Notes: generated from the letters alone by a model not told the origin. A DNA stretch of 30,385 nucleotides from Oscillospiraceae bacterium (GCA_900752435.1 CAADVD010000017.1:1-30385); one strand, 5' to 3'. Positions 7,375 to 15,283 are shown, counted from the first letter of the stretch. Made by a program: numbers and translations.

Positions 7375-8562
7375 GTGAAAATTTGTGGAATTGTGGCAGA
7401 GTACAATCCGTTTCACAACGGGCATCAGTTTTTGATTGAACAAGCCCGAAAGGCCGGTGCGACGCATGTGGTCGCGGTGATGAGCGGAAACTTTGTTCAG
7501 CGCGGTGAAGCGGCGGTTTTTTCCAAATGGGCGAGAACGCGGGCGTGCTTGGAAAACGGTGTGGACTTGGTGATTGAACTGCCGGTATTTGCCGCTCTTT
7601 CGTCGGCGCCGGATTTTGCCCGTATCAGCATTCGTTTGCTGCATGAGCTGGGCGTGCAGATGCTGAGCTTTGGGAGCGAATGCGGTGATGTTCAGCGGCT
7701 TCGCGAGGTGCTCAAGTGCTGCCGCAAGGTGGAGCAGACGGTGCCGTTTCGGACGATGGTGTATCGTGGTACATCTCCGATGCAGGCGAGGGAACAGTTA
7801 GTGGCCAAAACATTCGGTGAGGAAATGGCGGCGGTGCTGCGTGAACCCAACAACATCTTGGGGTTGGAATATATGCGTGCACTGTTGGACGTGAAGCCGC
7901 ATATTGAGCCGTTTACCGTCGGACGTGCTGGTGTGGCGCACGACAGCACAGAGGCAAACGGGCGCTTTGCTTCGGCGTCTTTGCTTCGGAAAATGCTGAT
8001 GGAGCAGGGGGTGTCCAGCATCCGTGATTATGTGCCGTCCAGTGCTTATGCTATATACGAACAGGAAATTGCACAGGGGAAAGCGCCCTGCCGGACAGAC
8101 GCACTGGACAGTGCGCTGTGCTATCGTCTGCGTACCACGACAGCCAAAGAACTGCGACGTACCGCTGGTATCGTGGATGGCTTGGAGCATCGGATTCTGG
8201 AAGTGGGGAAAACGGCGCTGTCCATGGAGGAATGCGTGGAGCAGGTGTGCACCAAACAATACACGAAGGCGCGGATTCGGCGGATTTTGCTGAATTTTTT
8301 GCTGAATATCGAGCAATTTTACTGTCCGAAAGAACCGGAATACATCCGCGTGCTGGGAGCCAATGGGCGAGGGCTGGAAGTGCTGCACGAGGCGCTGATT
8401 CCGTCCGATCTTTGGATTGCGCCGAAGTTTGCGGATATTTACAGCAAAAAGGTGATTTCCAGCCAAATGGAAGCCAGAGCCACGGATGTGTACAGCATGT
8501 GCAGCCCCGTTTGGCAGCCACGCGGCAGGGAGTTCACGGAGCAGGTCTGTATTTTAAAGTAA
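7375..8562 (+). CDS. tmcAL: tRNA(Met) cytidine acetate ligase (YlbM)
   Basis: Family knowledge: TmcAL makes N4-acetylcytidine at the wobble base of elongator tRNA-Met, using ATP and free acetate through an acetyl-adenylate. The 395-residue product opens with GIVAEYNPFHNGHQFL, containing the nucleotidyltransferase HxGH signature (HNGH, residues 14-17), then SGNFVQRGEAAVFSKWAR and later FASASLLRKML. I placed the start at the GTG at 7375 because GGAGGAGG lies six bases before it and the family N-terminus begins there; 44 upstream in-frame codons overlap the promoter and are rejected. Divergent from acetate kinase, which governs the acetate pool. A strong terminator follows. Confidence 0.94.
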   Translation: MKICGIVAEYNPFHNGHQFLIEQARKAGATHVVAVMSGNFVQRGEAAVFSKWARTRACLENGVDLVIELPVFAALSSAPDFARISIRLLHELGVQMLSFGSECGDVQRLREVLKCCRKVEQTVPFRTMVYRGTSPMQAREQLVAKTFGEEMAAVLREPNNILGLEYMRALLDVKPHIEPFTVGRAGVAHDSTEANGRFASASLLRKMLMEQGVSSIRDYVPSSAYAIYEQEIAQGKAPCRTDALDSALCYRLRTTTAKELRRTAGIVDGLEHRILEVGKTALSMEECVEQVCTKQYTKARIRRILLNFLLNIEQFYCPKEPEYIRVLGANGRGLEVLHEALIPSDLWIAPKFADIYSKKVISSQMEARATDVYSMCSPVWQPRGREFTEQVCILK

Positions 8563-8575
8563 ATAGGAAACAGAA

Positions 8576-8618
8576 AAGCCGCGCTGACGTTTACGATACG
8601 TCAGCGCGGTTTCTTTTT
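8576..8618. terminator. Bidirectional terminator between tmcAL and fructokinase gene
   Basis: CCGCGCTGACGT (8579-8590) pairs perfectly with ACGTCAGCGCGG (8598-8609) around a 7-base loop, with flanking A and T runs on both sides. It serves two convergent genes. Confidence 0.93.
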
Positions 8619-8625
8619 TAATCGG

Positions 8626-9594
8626 CTATTTGATTAATTTCGGCTCGTGCTCCATGCAATGCTTAATTTCTTCCAAGGTTGGAACGGCCGGAATCGCTCC
8701 TTTTTTGGTCGTCACCAACGAACCGGTGGCATTGGCAAAATCAAACATGTAGTTGATTTCTTCATCAGTCATATCGGCGAAGTCTTTTCCGCAGGTAATC
8801 AGATTGTACAAAACACCGGCTAAGAACGAATCCCCAGCTCCTGTGGTGTCAATGGTTTTCAAATCATAGGCGTAAGAATTGTAAAGCTTGCCGTTCACCA
8901 TAGCCAGACAACCGTTCGGACCTCTGGTGATGATGATGAATTGAATGCCATAGGTTTGCGCGATGTGTTGACAGGCGGCTTCACAGTCGGTTAAGCCAAA
9001 GAGAAATTCGGCTTCTTCTTCTGAAATTTTCAAAATATCCGCGTAGTGCAGGGTGTTCAAAATTCCTTGTTTGGCTTCCTCGGCCGATTTCCAAAGCGGC
9101 AGGCGAAGATTCGGGTCGTAGGAAATCATCGCGCCGTTTGCTTTGGCGTTTTCCACAGCTGTCAGCACCGCAGTCTTGGAAGGCTCGGCGGTCAGCGAAA
9201 CCGAACCAAAGTGGAAAATTTTCGTCGGAACGTCTTTGATTTTGGCAATGTCCTCGTTGTTGAGGTTGACGTCCGCGGTGTTGTCACGATAAAAAGAGAA
9301 TTCGCGGTTTCCGGTTTCATCCAGGCACACAAAGGCAAGTGTGGTCGGATACTCGTCGGATAACGGCATATAGTCGGTGTTTACATGGACGGCGTTCAAT
9401 GCGTCCTTGCAGGCGTGTCCGAACGCGTCGTTGCCCACTTTGCCTACAAAGGCGGTGTTACATCCGAGCTTGGAAAGCACACTGACCACATTGGCCGGTG
9501 CACCGCCCGGATTTTGCTGAAAGGCACGTTCGCTTTTCTCTCCATAAGGCGCAAAGTCAATGAGAAGTTCGCCGATACTGATGACATCAAACAT
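8626..9594 (-). CDS. scrK: PfkB-family sugar kinase, probable fructokinase
   Basis: ATP-dependent phosphorylation of a free sugar, most likely fructose to fructose 6-phosphate. The 322 residues match the ribokinase/PfkB fold: ISIGELLIDF at the N-terminus, the substrate-binding GGAPANVV, and the signature DTTGAGDSFLAG with the catalytic base Asp at 255. Length and the GELLIDF start favour fructokinase over ribokinase or 2-keto-3-deoxygluconate kinase, but sugar specificity is inferred. AAGGGG precedes the ATG. It stands alone with its own promoter and no transporter or hydrolase beside it. Confidence 0.88.
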   Translation of the reverse strand: MFDVISIGELLIDFAPYGEKSERAFQQNPGGAPANVVSVLSKLGCNTAFVGKVGNDAFGHACKDALNAVHVNTDYMPLSDEYPTTLAFVCLDETGNREFSFYRDNTADVNLNNEDIAKIKDVPTKIFHFGSVSLTAEPSKTAVLTAVENAKANGAMISYDPNLRLPLWKSAEEAKQGILNTLHYADILKISEEEAEFLFGLTDCEAACQHIAQTYGIQFIIITRGPNGCLAMVNGKLYNSYAYDLKTIDTTGAGDSFLAGVLYNLITCGKDFADMTDEEINYMFDFANATGSLVTTKKGAIPAVPTLEEIKHCMEHEPKLIK

Positions 9595-9648
9595 AGTCAG
9601 AACCCCTTTTCATAAAATTTTTATGTTAACGATTGATATACCAGTTCT

Positions 9649-9677
9649 AGTATAATCTTTTACTATACTGCTGTCAA
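9649..9677 (-). promoter_or_regulatory. Promoter of the fructokinase gene with an internal dyad
   Basis: On the minus strand, TTGACA (9677-9672), a 17-base spacer and TATACT (9654-9649). Within it, AGTATA (9649-9654) and TATACT (9664-9669) form an inverted repeat, so a repressor could sit on the promoter. A weak catabolite-repression-like sequence lies downstream near 9623-9637 but fits the consensus poorly. Confidence 0.75.
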
Positions 9678-9702
9678 TTACTATTTGAATTTTTGTGCAG
9701 AA

Positions 9703-11079
9703 TCACGGTTTTTGGCATTTGGATTTGTACGTTTCCATGGTGTATTCATGGGCTTGCTGTTCAGCTAACCGCAGCAGAGTGCCCTTGTTGTTGTCCTCCG
9801 GATGATCCATTACCCATTCCAGCAGAGTGTTTAGCAGCAGGCCGATTTGCTTTCCCTGCGGGATGCCCAATTCCATCAAATCGCGGCCGTTGACGGCGAG
9901 ATCCTTCAGTGAAAAGCAAGCCTGTTCCCGTAGAATTTCTTCCATTAATGCTTGTACCTTTGCCAGATTTTCCAGACGAATCTGCTGAATCTGCGGTGCT
10001 TGTGCCAGTGTATCCGCGCGCTTGACCTCCAGCAGAAGTGCAAATCGTTCCGTTCCCAGCCGGTGGAGCAGGCGTTTAATCGGACGAGGATTGGGGGACA
10101 AATCGATGCTGTGATTCTGTACCAGCAGGGTAACGGTGTCGATGGTTTGCGTGTCAAATTTCAGCCGCGCCAGAATGGTGCGGGCAAGTGCGGTGCTGTG
10201 CTTGGCGTGCTCATAAAAATGCCCGATGCCCTGTGCATCCTGCGTGTAGCAGAGCGGCTTGCCAATGTCATGCAAAAGCATCGTCAGGCGTACCAAAAGG
10301 TTTTTAGGGGATTGGGCGATGCTCTCGATGGTGTGTTCCCAAATGGTTCGGTTGTGGTGCGGATTGTGCTGATCAAAGCCCACCATGGGCAGCACTTCCG
10401 GAATCACAATACCCAGTGTGTCCACATAGTCATGCAATACCTCCCGTACCGATGCGCCGAGCAGCAATTGCTTGAGCTCAGCGGCCAATCGTTCCGCCGC
10501 AATGTGCTGTAAAAGCGCTCGGCTGCGGTGAAGCGCATCAGCCGTCCGCTCCTCAATGGAAAAGCCCAGCACAGAGGCAAAGCGCATCGCACGCATGATG
10601 CGTAAGGCGTCCTCCTGAAAGCGCAACTCCGGATTTCCAACACAGCAAATCCGTTTGTACCGAACGTCCTCCATGCCGCCGAAGAAATCCTGCAATCCTG
10701 TTTGTGGATGGTAAGCCAATGCATTCATGGTAAAATCACGCCGCGCCAAATCCTCGCGCAAACTGCGCGTAAAAGTGACTTGCTGGGGATGACGGCAGTC
10801 CAGATAATCGCCGTCGATGCGGTAGGTGGTGATTTCATACGGCGTCCGTTCCGCCAGCACCGTGATCGTTCCATGGCGAATGCCCGTTTCCAGCACCGGC
10901 AATCCGGAAAAGCACCGTTTGATTTCTTCGGGCAGGGCATTGGTGGTGATATCCCAGTCATGCGGCACCTTTCCAAGGATGCTGTCGCGCACACAGCCGC
11001 CAACCGCATAAGCTTCAAAGCCATGGCGGTTGAGCGTTTCCAATAGCTTCAAAACAGGATCGGGAATGGATAGTCGCAC
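9703..11079 (-). CDS. cca: CCA tRNA nucleotidyltransferase with HD domain (class II)
   Basis: Adds or repairs the 3' CCA of tRNAs. The 458-residue product shows the class II head: GGCVRD (27-32), DWD metal-binding residues (41-43) and RRDFTMNALAY, followed by the neck and body helices (ALRIMRAMRFAS). An HD domain follows (LLHDIGKP, His270-Asp271; FYEHAKHS), found in many family members and linked to phosphatase or phosphodiesterase activity. The start is GTG, with AGAAGG seven bases upstream and a promoter just before. Note that the tRNA-Leu gene in this window already encodes its CCA, so repair could be the main duty; that is inference. Confidence 0.95.
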   Translation of the reverse strand: MRLSIPDPVLKLLETLNRHGFEAYAVGGCVRDSILGKVPHDWDITTNALPEEIKRCFSGLPVLETGIRHGTITVLAERTPYEITTYRIDGDYLDCRHPQQVTFTRSLREDLARRDFTMNALAYHPQTGLQDFFGGMEDVRYKRICCVGNPELRFQEDALRIMRAMRFASVLGFSIEERTADALHRSRALLQHIAAERLAAELKQLLLGASVREVLHDYVDTLGIVIPEVLPMVGFDQHNPHHNRTIWEHTIESIAQSPKNLLVRLTMLLHDIGKPLCYTQDAQGIGHFYEHAKHSTALARTILARLKFDTQTIDTVTLLVQNHSIDLSPNPRPIKRLLHRLGTERFALLLEVKRADTLAQAPQIQQIRLENLAKVQALMEEILREQACFSLKDLAVNGRDLMELGIPQGKQIGLLLNTLLEWVMDHPEDNNKGTLLRLAEQQAHEYTMETYKSKCQKP

Positions 11080-11111
11080 GATAAGACCTTCTCTCTGTGA
11101 GTTTTGTTTTT

Positions 11112-11140
11112 ATTGTACCCGATGAAAACGGCAAATACAA
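11112..11140 (-). promoter_or_regulatory. Promoter of cca
   Basis: On the minus strand, TTGTAT (11140-11135), a 17-base spacer and TACAAT (11117-11112), about 30 bases before the GTG start and directly after the hpf terminator. Confidence 0.7.
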
Positions 11141-11141
11141 G

Positions 11142-11169
11142 AAAAAGCCTCCCGCGCGAAGCAGGAGGC
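11142..11169 (-). terminator. Terminator of hpf
   Basis: On the minus strand, GCCTCCTGC pairs with GCGGGAGGC (plus positions 11161-11169 and 11147-11155, one G-U pair) and is followed by TTTTTC. Confidence 0.88.
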
Positions 11170-11184
11170 CTTTCGAGTGACTCG

Positions 11185-11727
11185 TTATTCACAAATCAAC
11201 ATGCCGTAACTATTCTTTCTGGAATAGATGACATGCGTCAATCCGTCCTCACCCATATACACAAAGAACGAATGCCCCAGCATTTCCATTTGTACAATGG
11301 CCTCATCGTCCGTCATCATTTGCAGATTGACATGTTTGGTGCGTTTGATATCCACAGAAGGGTAGTCCATATCCTGTCCCAAATCAATGACCAATCCGAG
11401 GTCATCCATTGCGGTAGCCAGCGTATCGATACCGGATTTTCTCTGCTTGTCCACCAAACTGGTTTTGAGCTTTCTCAGCTTGCGCTTGAGATCGTCCACC
11501 GCATAGTCGATGCTCGGTTCGATTCGGTCGGCCACCGCTTCGCCGCGAATGAAGCTTCCGGTATGTTTGACGGTAATGTCACATTTATATCCAGAGATGG
11601 TCTTGGACAGCGTGACATCAAAGTTGGCGTTGTCCGGCAACATTTTCTCCACGCGTTTGAGTTCTTTTTCAATGCCGATTTTTGGTCCTTGCTTCAGTTC
11701 AAATCCTCTTGCTGTAATGTTAATCAT
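11185..11727 (-). CDS. hpf: Ribosome hibernation promoting factor, long form
   Basis: Binds the 30S subunit and joins two ribosomes into inactive 100S dimers when growth slows. The 180 residues have the two-domain long form: an N-terminal S30AE/YfiA domain (about 1-100, MINITARGFEL through DDLKRKLRK), a linker, and the C-terminal dimerisation domain (about 120-178, with VDIKRTKHVNLQMMTDDEAIVQMEMLGHSFFVY). GGGAGGT lies seven bases before the ATG. It is transcribed alone, with a promoter near 11841-11846 and a terminator at 11142-11169. Confidence 0.96.
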   Translation of the reverse strand: MINITARGFELKQGPKIGIEKELKRVEKMLPDNANFDVTLSKTISGYKCDITVKHTGSFIRGEAVADRIEPSIDYAVDDLKRKLRKLKTSLVDKQRKSGIDTLATAMDDLGLVIDLGQDMDYPSVDIKRTKHVNLQMMTDDEAIVQMEMLGHSFFVYMGEDGLTHVIYSRKNSYGMLICE

Positions 11728-11757
11728 AAATTCGACCTCCCTAAAATTTTCAGTCCG

Positions 11758-11776
11758 CTGTCATGGTTTGTGACAG
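11758..11776. promoter_or_regulatory. Inverted repeat in the hpf 5' leader
   Basis: CTGTCA (11758-11763) and TGACAG (11771-11776) form a 6-bp inverted repeat between the promoter and ribosome binding site of hpf. It could be an operator or RNA hairpin; function unknown. Confidence 0.35.
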
Positions 11777-11840
11777 AGAAAGAAATTGGATTTGTGTCTA
11801 ATCGCTCAATTGTCGTTATGGATTGTTCTTCCATATGCTC

Positions 11841-11885
11841 ATTATACACTATTTTTCATAAAAAAACAGCACTTTTTATGAAAAA
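11841..11885 (-). promoter_or_regulatory. hpf promoter region with a 13-bp inverted repeat
   Basis: A perfect -10, TATAAT, reads on the minus strand at 11846-11841. No good -35 is seen; instead TTTTTCATAAAAA (11852-11864) and TTTTTATGAAAAA (11873-11885) form a perfect 13-bp inverted repeat with an 8-base loop over the -35 area, suggesting an activator or repressor site. Confidence 0.5.
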
Positions 11886-11941
11886 ATTCTAAATTTGATT
11901 CCAAAAGCGCATGTTATCGTTTCACAAGGTTTTCTTGGAAT

Positions 11942-11990
11942 ACAAAAACAGCCTGCGAGGATGCATCGAGCAATCCCGCAAGCTGTTTGA
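11942..11990 (-). terminator. Terminator of the oxidoreductase/isomerase operon
   Basis: AAACAGC (11946-11952) pairs with GCTGTTT (11982-11988), with a further GCG/CGC and GGA/TCC inside. On the minus strand it is followed by a T-rich stretch (TTTTTG counting the end of the stem). Confidence 0.75.
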
Positions 11991-12012
11991 TTGTTAGAAA
12001 AGAAGCAATCGG

Positions 12013-13161
12013 TTAAAATTCCGGCACTTTAATTTCGATTTCGTGACCCAGCTTCGCCGATTTTACGATACCGTCAATGATGGCCTGATTGTACAAAATC
12101 TGGCTGGACGGCACCGGCGGTTCACCGCCATTTTTGATGGCGTCTGCAAAGGAGCGGAGCTTCTTATAGAATAGACCGCCGAAGCTGTCTTCCTCCGGAC
12201 ACAGCGGCACTTCAAATTCCACCTGCTGACCGGCAACGTCGCGGTAAATTTTCATTGGACCGCCCACTGTACCGTTCCAGCATTCGGTGGAGGGAATTCT
12301 CAGCGCGCCCTCTGTACCCATGATGATGGTGTCACCGGGCGTGTCGATGTGCATTGCCCATGCAATGCGGAAGTCCAAAATAATATCACCCTCCAAGCGG
12401 ATAAAGGCCGCCGCAAAATCGTCCACGTCAAAGCGCGCCGCATCGGCTGGATTGTTGTATTTGGGGTTGGTGCCCAAATAGTTGGAGCGGTAACCGGATA
12501 CCGTCAGCGGTTTGGGATAGCCGATGGCGTTGAGCACCATATCCAGCGAGTAACAGCCGATGTCGCCCAATGCGCCGATACCGGCCGTTTTTTCTTCGAT
12601 AAAGGTGCTGTTTGGAATCCCGCGTCTGCGGCCGCCGCCGGTCTGGATGTAGTAGATTTTACCCAGTTCGCCGGATTCCACGATTTTCTTAATCATCTTC
12701 ATGTTCTCATCCATACGCGGCTGGAAGCCGATGGAGAGCAGTTTGCCGCTTTCTTTTTCCGCTTTGACGATTTCGACGGCTTCGTCCAAGGTGACGGTCA
12801 TTGGTTTTTCAAGCAGGACGTTGACGCCTTTGTGCAGTGCGTCAATGGTACACTCCGCATGGGTGCGGTTGTAGGTGCAAACGCAGACGGCATCCAGCTC
12901 TTCCGCTTCCAGCATGGATTTGTGATCCGGATAACAGCGTACATCCGGCAATTCATAATGCTTGAAAAACTTTTCGGCTTTGCCCGGAATCAAATCTGCA
13001 CCGGCTACGATGTCGATATCCGGCATTTGCTTTAAGCTTTCCACATGGGATTCGGCAATCCAGCCGGTACCGATGATGCCGAATTTTAAGCGGTGAGAGG
13101 TATCAATCTCCGGTTCATCGTGGGACTGTGGGGTGAATTGGTTCAATACTGCATCTGACAT
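12013..13161 (-). CDS. Gfo/Idh/MocA family NAD(P)-dependent sugar oxidoreductase
   Basis: A 382-residue dehydrogenase with a 20-residue polar N-terminal extension, then a Rossmann fold (GIIGTGWIAESH, residues 28-39) and the family EKP motif (118-120). The usual D-x3-H of the family reads GDIGCYSLD (Asp200, Tyr204), the same spacing and Tyr as in glucose-fructose oxidoreductase; this places it with GFOR-like enzymes. Substrate unknown; sugars, inositols or oxidised glycosides are possible. AAGGAGG precedes the ATG. It is the second gene of a leftward operon, 43 bases after the isomerase gene stop, and the two probably act on the same compound. Confidence 0.92.
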   Translation of the reverse strand: MSDAVLNQFTPQSHDEPEIDTSHRLKFGIIGTGWIAESHVESLKQMPDIDIVAGADLIPGKAEKFFKHYELPDVRCYPDHKSMLEAEELDAVCVCTYNRTHAECTIDALHKGVNVLLEKPMTVTLDEAVEIVKAEKESGKLLSIGFQPRMDENMKMIKKIVESGELGKIYYIQTGGGRRRGIPNSTFIEEKTAGIGALGDIGCYSLDMVLNAIGYPKPLTVSGYRSNYLGTNPKYNNPADAARFDVDDFAAAFIRLEGDIILDFRIAWAMHIDTPGDTIIMGTEGALRIPSTECWNGTVGGPMKIYRDVAGQQVEFEVPLCPEEDSFGGLFYKKLRSFADAIKNGGEPPVPSSQILYNQAIIDGIVKSAKLGHEIEIKVPEF

Positions 13162-13204
13162 AATAAAATCCTCCTTGCAAATAGGCTGCTATCCTTTCGT
13201 TCCA

Positions 13205-14020
13205 TTAAAGGCTTTTCAGATAGTTGATGCTGGTTTGTGCACATTCCATTGGTGTTTTATTCATGGATGGGGAATCCTGTTCTACAACGACCCATTCCGC
13301 ACCGGCGTCTTTTGCGGCTTCCAGAATGGCGGGGAAGTCCTGTGCGCCCATACCCAGCGGACGGAATTCAAATGCACTGGTGTCCGTTTCGGTACCGTCG
13401 TCTTCAATGCCAATCAGCTCGTACATTTTGGCTGGCTTTTTGCCCGGCATCATAAAATCCTTGAGATGCACCACCGGAGCGCGGCCCGTGTACTTGCGGA
13501 CATAAGCCGCCGGATCTTCGCCGCCGACGTTGACCCAGCAGGTATCCAGCTCCGTTTGCAGTAAGCTGGCCGGTACTTCCCGATACAGCACATCCAATGC
13601 GTATTCGCCGTCAATTTTTTCAAATTCAAAGTCGTGGTTGTGGTACAGCAAGGTCATGCCAAGACGGTTGGCGGTTTCGCCAAGAACCTTTGCACCGGCA
13701 ATGACTTCATTGAATTTTTCAGCGCCCGGGCGGTATTCTTCCGTCAAATAGGGAATCGCCACATACCGGCATCCAATCTCCGCATAATCGCCGAGTACTT
13801 TTTCTGGATCCGCCATCATGTCCACAAATGGTACATGCGCGGAAATCGGAGTCAGGCCGATCTCTTCCAGCATGGCTTTGATGTCCGACGGTTTGCGGTC
13901 AAACAATCCGGCAAATTCCACGCCGTCATAGCCCAAAGCCTTGACTTTTTTCAGCGTGCCTTCAAAATCTTTTTCCATGTCTTCGCGAACGGAAAACAAC
14001 TGCAATGCAATCGGGAACAT
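13205..14020 (-). CDS. Sugar phosphate isomerase/epimerase family protein (AP-endonuclease 2 TIM barrel)
   Basis: 271 residues of the xylose-isomerase-like TIM barrel. Likely metal ligands are seen in the usual places: LLYHNHDFEFEK, LQTELDTCWVNVGG, VVHLKDFM and VVVEQDSP. The N-terminus MFPIALQLFSVRED is typical. The ATG at 14020 was chosen because AAGGAGG lies ten bases upstream; 23 extra in-frame codons upstream are rejected because they run through the leader. First gene of the operon with the Gfo/Idh oxidoreductase. Such pairs occur in inositol-like and keto-sugar pathways and in 3-keto-glycoside cleavage; which one applies here is not decided by sequence. Confidence 0.9.
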   Translation of the reverse strand: MFPIALQLFSVREDMEKDFEGTLKKVKALGYDGVEFAGLFDRKPSDIKAMLEEIGLTPISAHVPFVDMMADPEKVLGDYAEIGCRYVAIPYLTEEYRPGAEKFNEVIAGAKVLGETANRLGMTLLYHNHDFEFEKIDGEYALDVLYREVPASLLQTELDTCWVNVGGEDPAAYVRKYTGRAPVVHLKDFMMPGKKPAKMYELIGIEDDGTETDTSAFEFRPLGMGAQDFPAILEAAKDAGAEWVVVEQDSPSMNKTPMECAQTSINYLKSL

Positions 14021-14067
14021 AGGTTTAATTCCTCCTTTAAAGTTGACGAAAATCAGTCCGATGAGAG

Positions 14068-14093
14068 CAGTTTGGAAGGGGTGTCCCAAACTG
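14068..14093. promoter_or_regulatory. Inverted repeat just downstream of the operon promoter, candidate operator
   Basis: CAGTTTGG (14068-14075) and CCAAACTG (14086-14093) are a perfect 8-bp inverted repeat with a 10-base spacer. It lies at about +8 to +33 of the leftward transcript, a typical operator or leader-hairpin position. Confidence 0.5.
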
Positions 14094-14103
14094 TTGTTTA
14101 CAA

Positions 14104-14136
14104 TTGTATTTTAAGATAGAAGATGCTATAATACAA
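14104..14136. promoter_or_regulatory. Two divergent promoters occupying the same 33 bases
   Basis: Rightward: TTGTAT (14104-14109), 17 bases, TATAAT (14127-14132), preceded by an extended TG. Leftward: TTGTAT (14136-14131), 17 bases, TAAAAT (14113-14108). Each -35 faces the other's -10, created by the inverted repeat TTGTATT...AATACAA (14104-14110, 14130-14136). Polymerase can use only one direction at a time. Confidence 0.75.
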
Positions 14137-14193
14137 GTCATAACGTGGTATAAACAGGACAAAAATTGCTCTATTCTGCAAAAAGCAGAGACA

Positions 14194-15012
14194 ATGAGCC
14201 ATGGGATCGGGGGCGCGCACGTCGTGTACTATTTTTATGAAGACAAAGGGCTGTCCATTCGGGCGGATTATGGAACATCGTTGGAATTCGGCGCTCATTT
14301 TCATCGTCATTTGGAGCTGGTCTACATGCTGAATGGTTCGGCGAAGGGGTGGGTCGATTCGAGGGAATACCTGCTGTCAACCGGCGATGTGTTTTTGGTG
14401 TTCCCCAATCAGATTCATCAATATGAAAAAATTGGTCGGGAGGACTGCATTGTCTGCATTTTTCCGCCGGAAATCTGTCCAGATTTTCAGGGCATCTTCA
14501 ACAGCAAAATACCGGCCAGCCCGCTGGTTCAGCAGGTGGATGCGTCTGTATTGTCCACCATTGAGCAAATCGTCGCGGTGAATGAGCAGAAGCCGCCCTT
14601 TTGGGAATCCCTGCTGAAAGGTTATTTCCTGATTTTGCTCAGTCATTTGTTTGGGAGGATGCGGTTTACGGATAACCGCACGCAATCTTCGGATACCATT
14701 CAGGCGATTCTAAACTACTGTGCGGCGCACTATACGGCAGATATCCGACTGGAAACCATTTCACAGGAGCTGCACATCAGCAAATATTACATTTCCCACT
14801 TGTTTTCAGAAAAATTGCACATCGGTTTTCAGGAATACATTGCGATGCTTCGCATTTCCGAAGCCTGCCGGCTTCTGATCAATGAACAGACAAGTATTAC
14901 GGAAATTGCTTATCGTGTTGGTTTTAACTCCACCCGTTCGTTCAACCGCGCCTTTTTAAAGCACACCAAGCAAACGCCGCGGCAATACCGTCAGAATACT
15001 CACACTGAATAA
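14194..15012 (+). CDS. AraC family transcriptional regulator
   Basis: 272 residues: an N-terminal cupin-like effector domain (EFGAHFHRHLELVYMLNGSAKGWVDS, LSTGDVFLVFPNQIHQY) and a C-terminal double helix-turn-helix (about the last 95 residues: RLETISQELHISKYYISHLF, then TSITEIAYRVGFNSTRSFNRAFLKHTKQTPRQYR). I chose the ATG at 14194; the in-frame TTG at 14104 is the -35 hexamer of the promoter, so it cannot be the start. The ribosome binding site (GCAGAG) is weak, suggesting low expression. It is divergent from the isomerase/oxidoreductase operon and most likely controls it and itself. The ligand is probably a sugar or sugar derivative (inference from the target genes). Confidence 0.9.
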   Translation: MSHGIGGAHVVYYFYEDKGLSIRADYGTSLEFGAHFHRHLELVYMLNGSAKGWVDSREYLLSTGDVFLVFPNQIHQYEKIGREDCIVCIFPPEICPDFQGIFNSKIPASPLVQQVDASVLSTIEQIVAVNEQKPPFWESLLKGYFLILLSHLFGRMRFTDNRTQSSDTIQAILNYCAAHYTADIRLETISQELHISKYYISHLFSEKLHIGFQEYIAMLRISEACRLLINEQTSITEIAYRVGFNSTRSFNRAFLKHTKQTPRQYRQNTHTE

Positions 15013-15065
15013 GAGTACTTATCGGTGAAATTCGCTATTTTTCAATCGCTTTTTTTGTCTTTTTA

Positions 15066-15094
15066 TTGACAAACAGATAAAACGGTGCTATAAT
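15066..15094 (+). promoter_or_regulatory. Perfect-consensus promoter of the metal ATPase operon
   Basis: TTGACA (15066-15071), exactly 17 bases, then TATAAT (15089-15094) with an extended TG at 15086-15087. An unregulated promoter of this quality would be very strong, which fits with repressor sites just downstream. Confidence 0.9.
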
Positions 15095-15101
15095 TGGCAT
15101 A

Positions 15102-15126
15102 AAGTTAAATTTACCTAACTTAAGTT
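15102..15126. promoter_or_regulatory. Interrupted palindrome at the start of the ATPase transcript, candidate metal-regulator site
   Basis: AAGTTA (15102-15107) and TAACTT (15116-15121) are an inverted repeat with 8 bases between, and the right half extends into a second palindrome AACTTAAGTT (15117-15126). AT-rich repeats of this kind are bound by DtxR/MntR-family regulators; that assignment is inferred from form and from the metal-ATPase context. The site covers the expected transcription start. Confidence 0.5.
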
Positions 15127-15187
15127 CGTAGATACTTATGAAAAGCTGAAAACGAACAAATTATGGTGTAAAAAGGAGGGTGATTCG

Positions 15188-15268
15188 ATGAAGCAGCATC
15201 GATTTTGGGCGTGGGCAGCAGTGGTCTGCTTCGCTATGCTTTTTTACACCGGATATAAACATAAATAA
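15188..15268 (+). CDS. Very small membrane peptide, 26 residues, first gene of the ATPase operon
   Basis: Starts MKQHRFWAWAAVVC and ends in FYTGYKHK: a basic N-terminus, one hydrophobic helix (about residues 6-21) and a basic tail. An excellent ribosome binding site (AGGAGGG, about 8 bases before the ATG at 15188) and location between a perfect promoter and the next gene show it is real. It ends 15 bases before the DUF6110-like gene. Similar tiny proteins occur with heavy-metal ATPases in clostridia as far as I recall. Function is unknown; a small-subunit or regulatory role in the pump is inference. Confidence 0.75.
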   Translation: MKQHRFWAWAAVVCFAMLFYTGYKHK

Positions 15269-15283
15269 AAGGAGGAAACAACG

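Noticed and set aside
9623..9637. Catabolite-repression (cre) site downstream of the fructokinase promoter
   Set aside because: The central ACG fits, but the right half departs from the consensus at three or more positions.
14104..14193. TTG start giving the AraC regulator 30 extra residues
   Set aside because: The TTG is the -35 hexamer of the regulator's own promoter, and the TATAAT -10 lies inside the extension.
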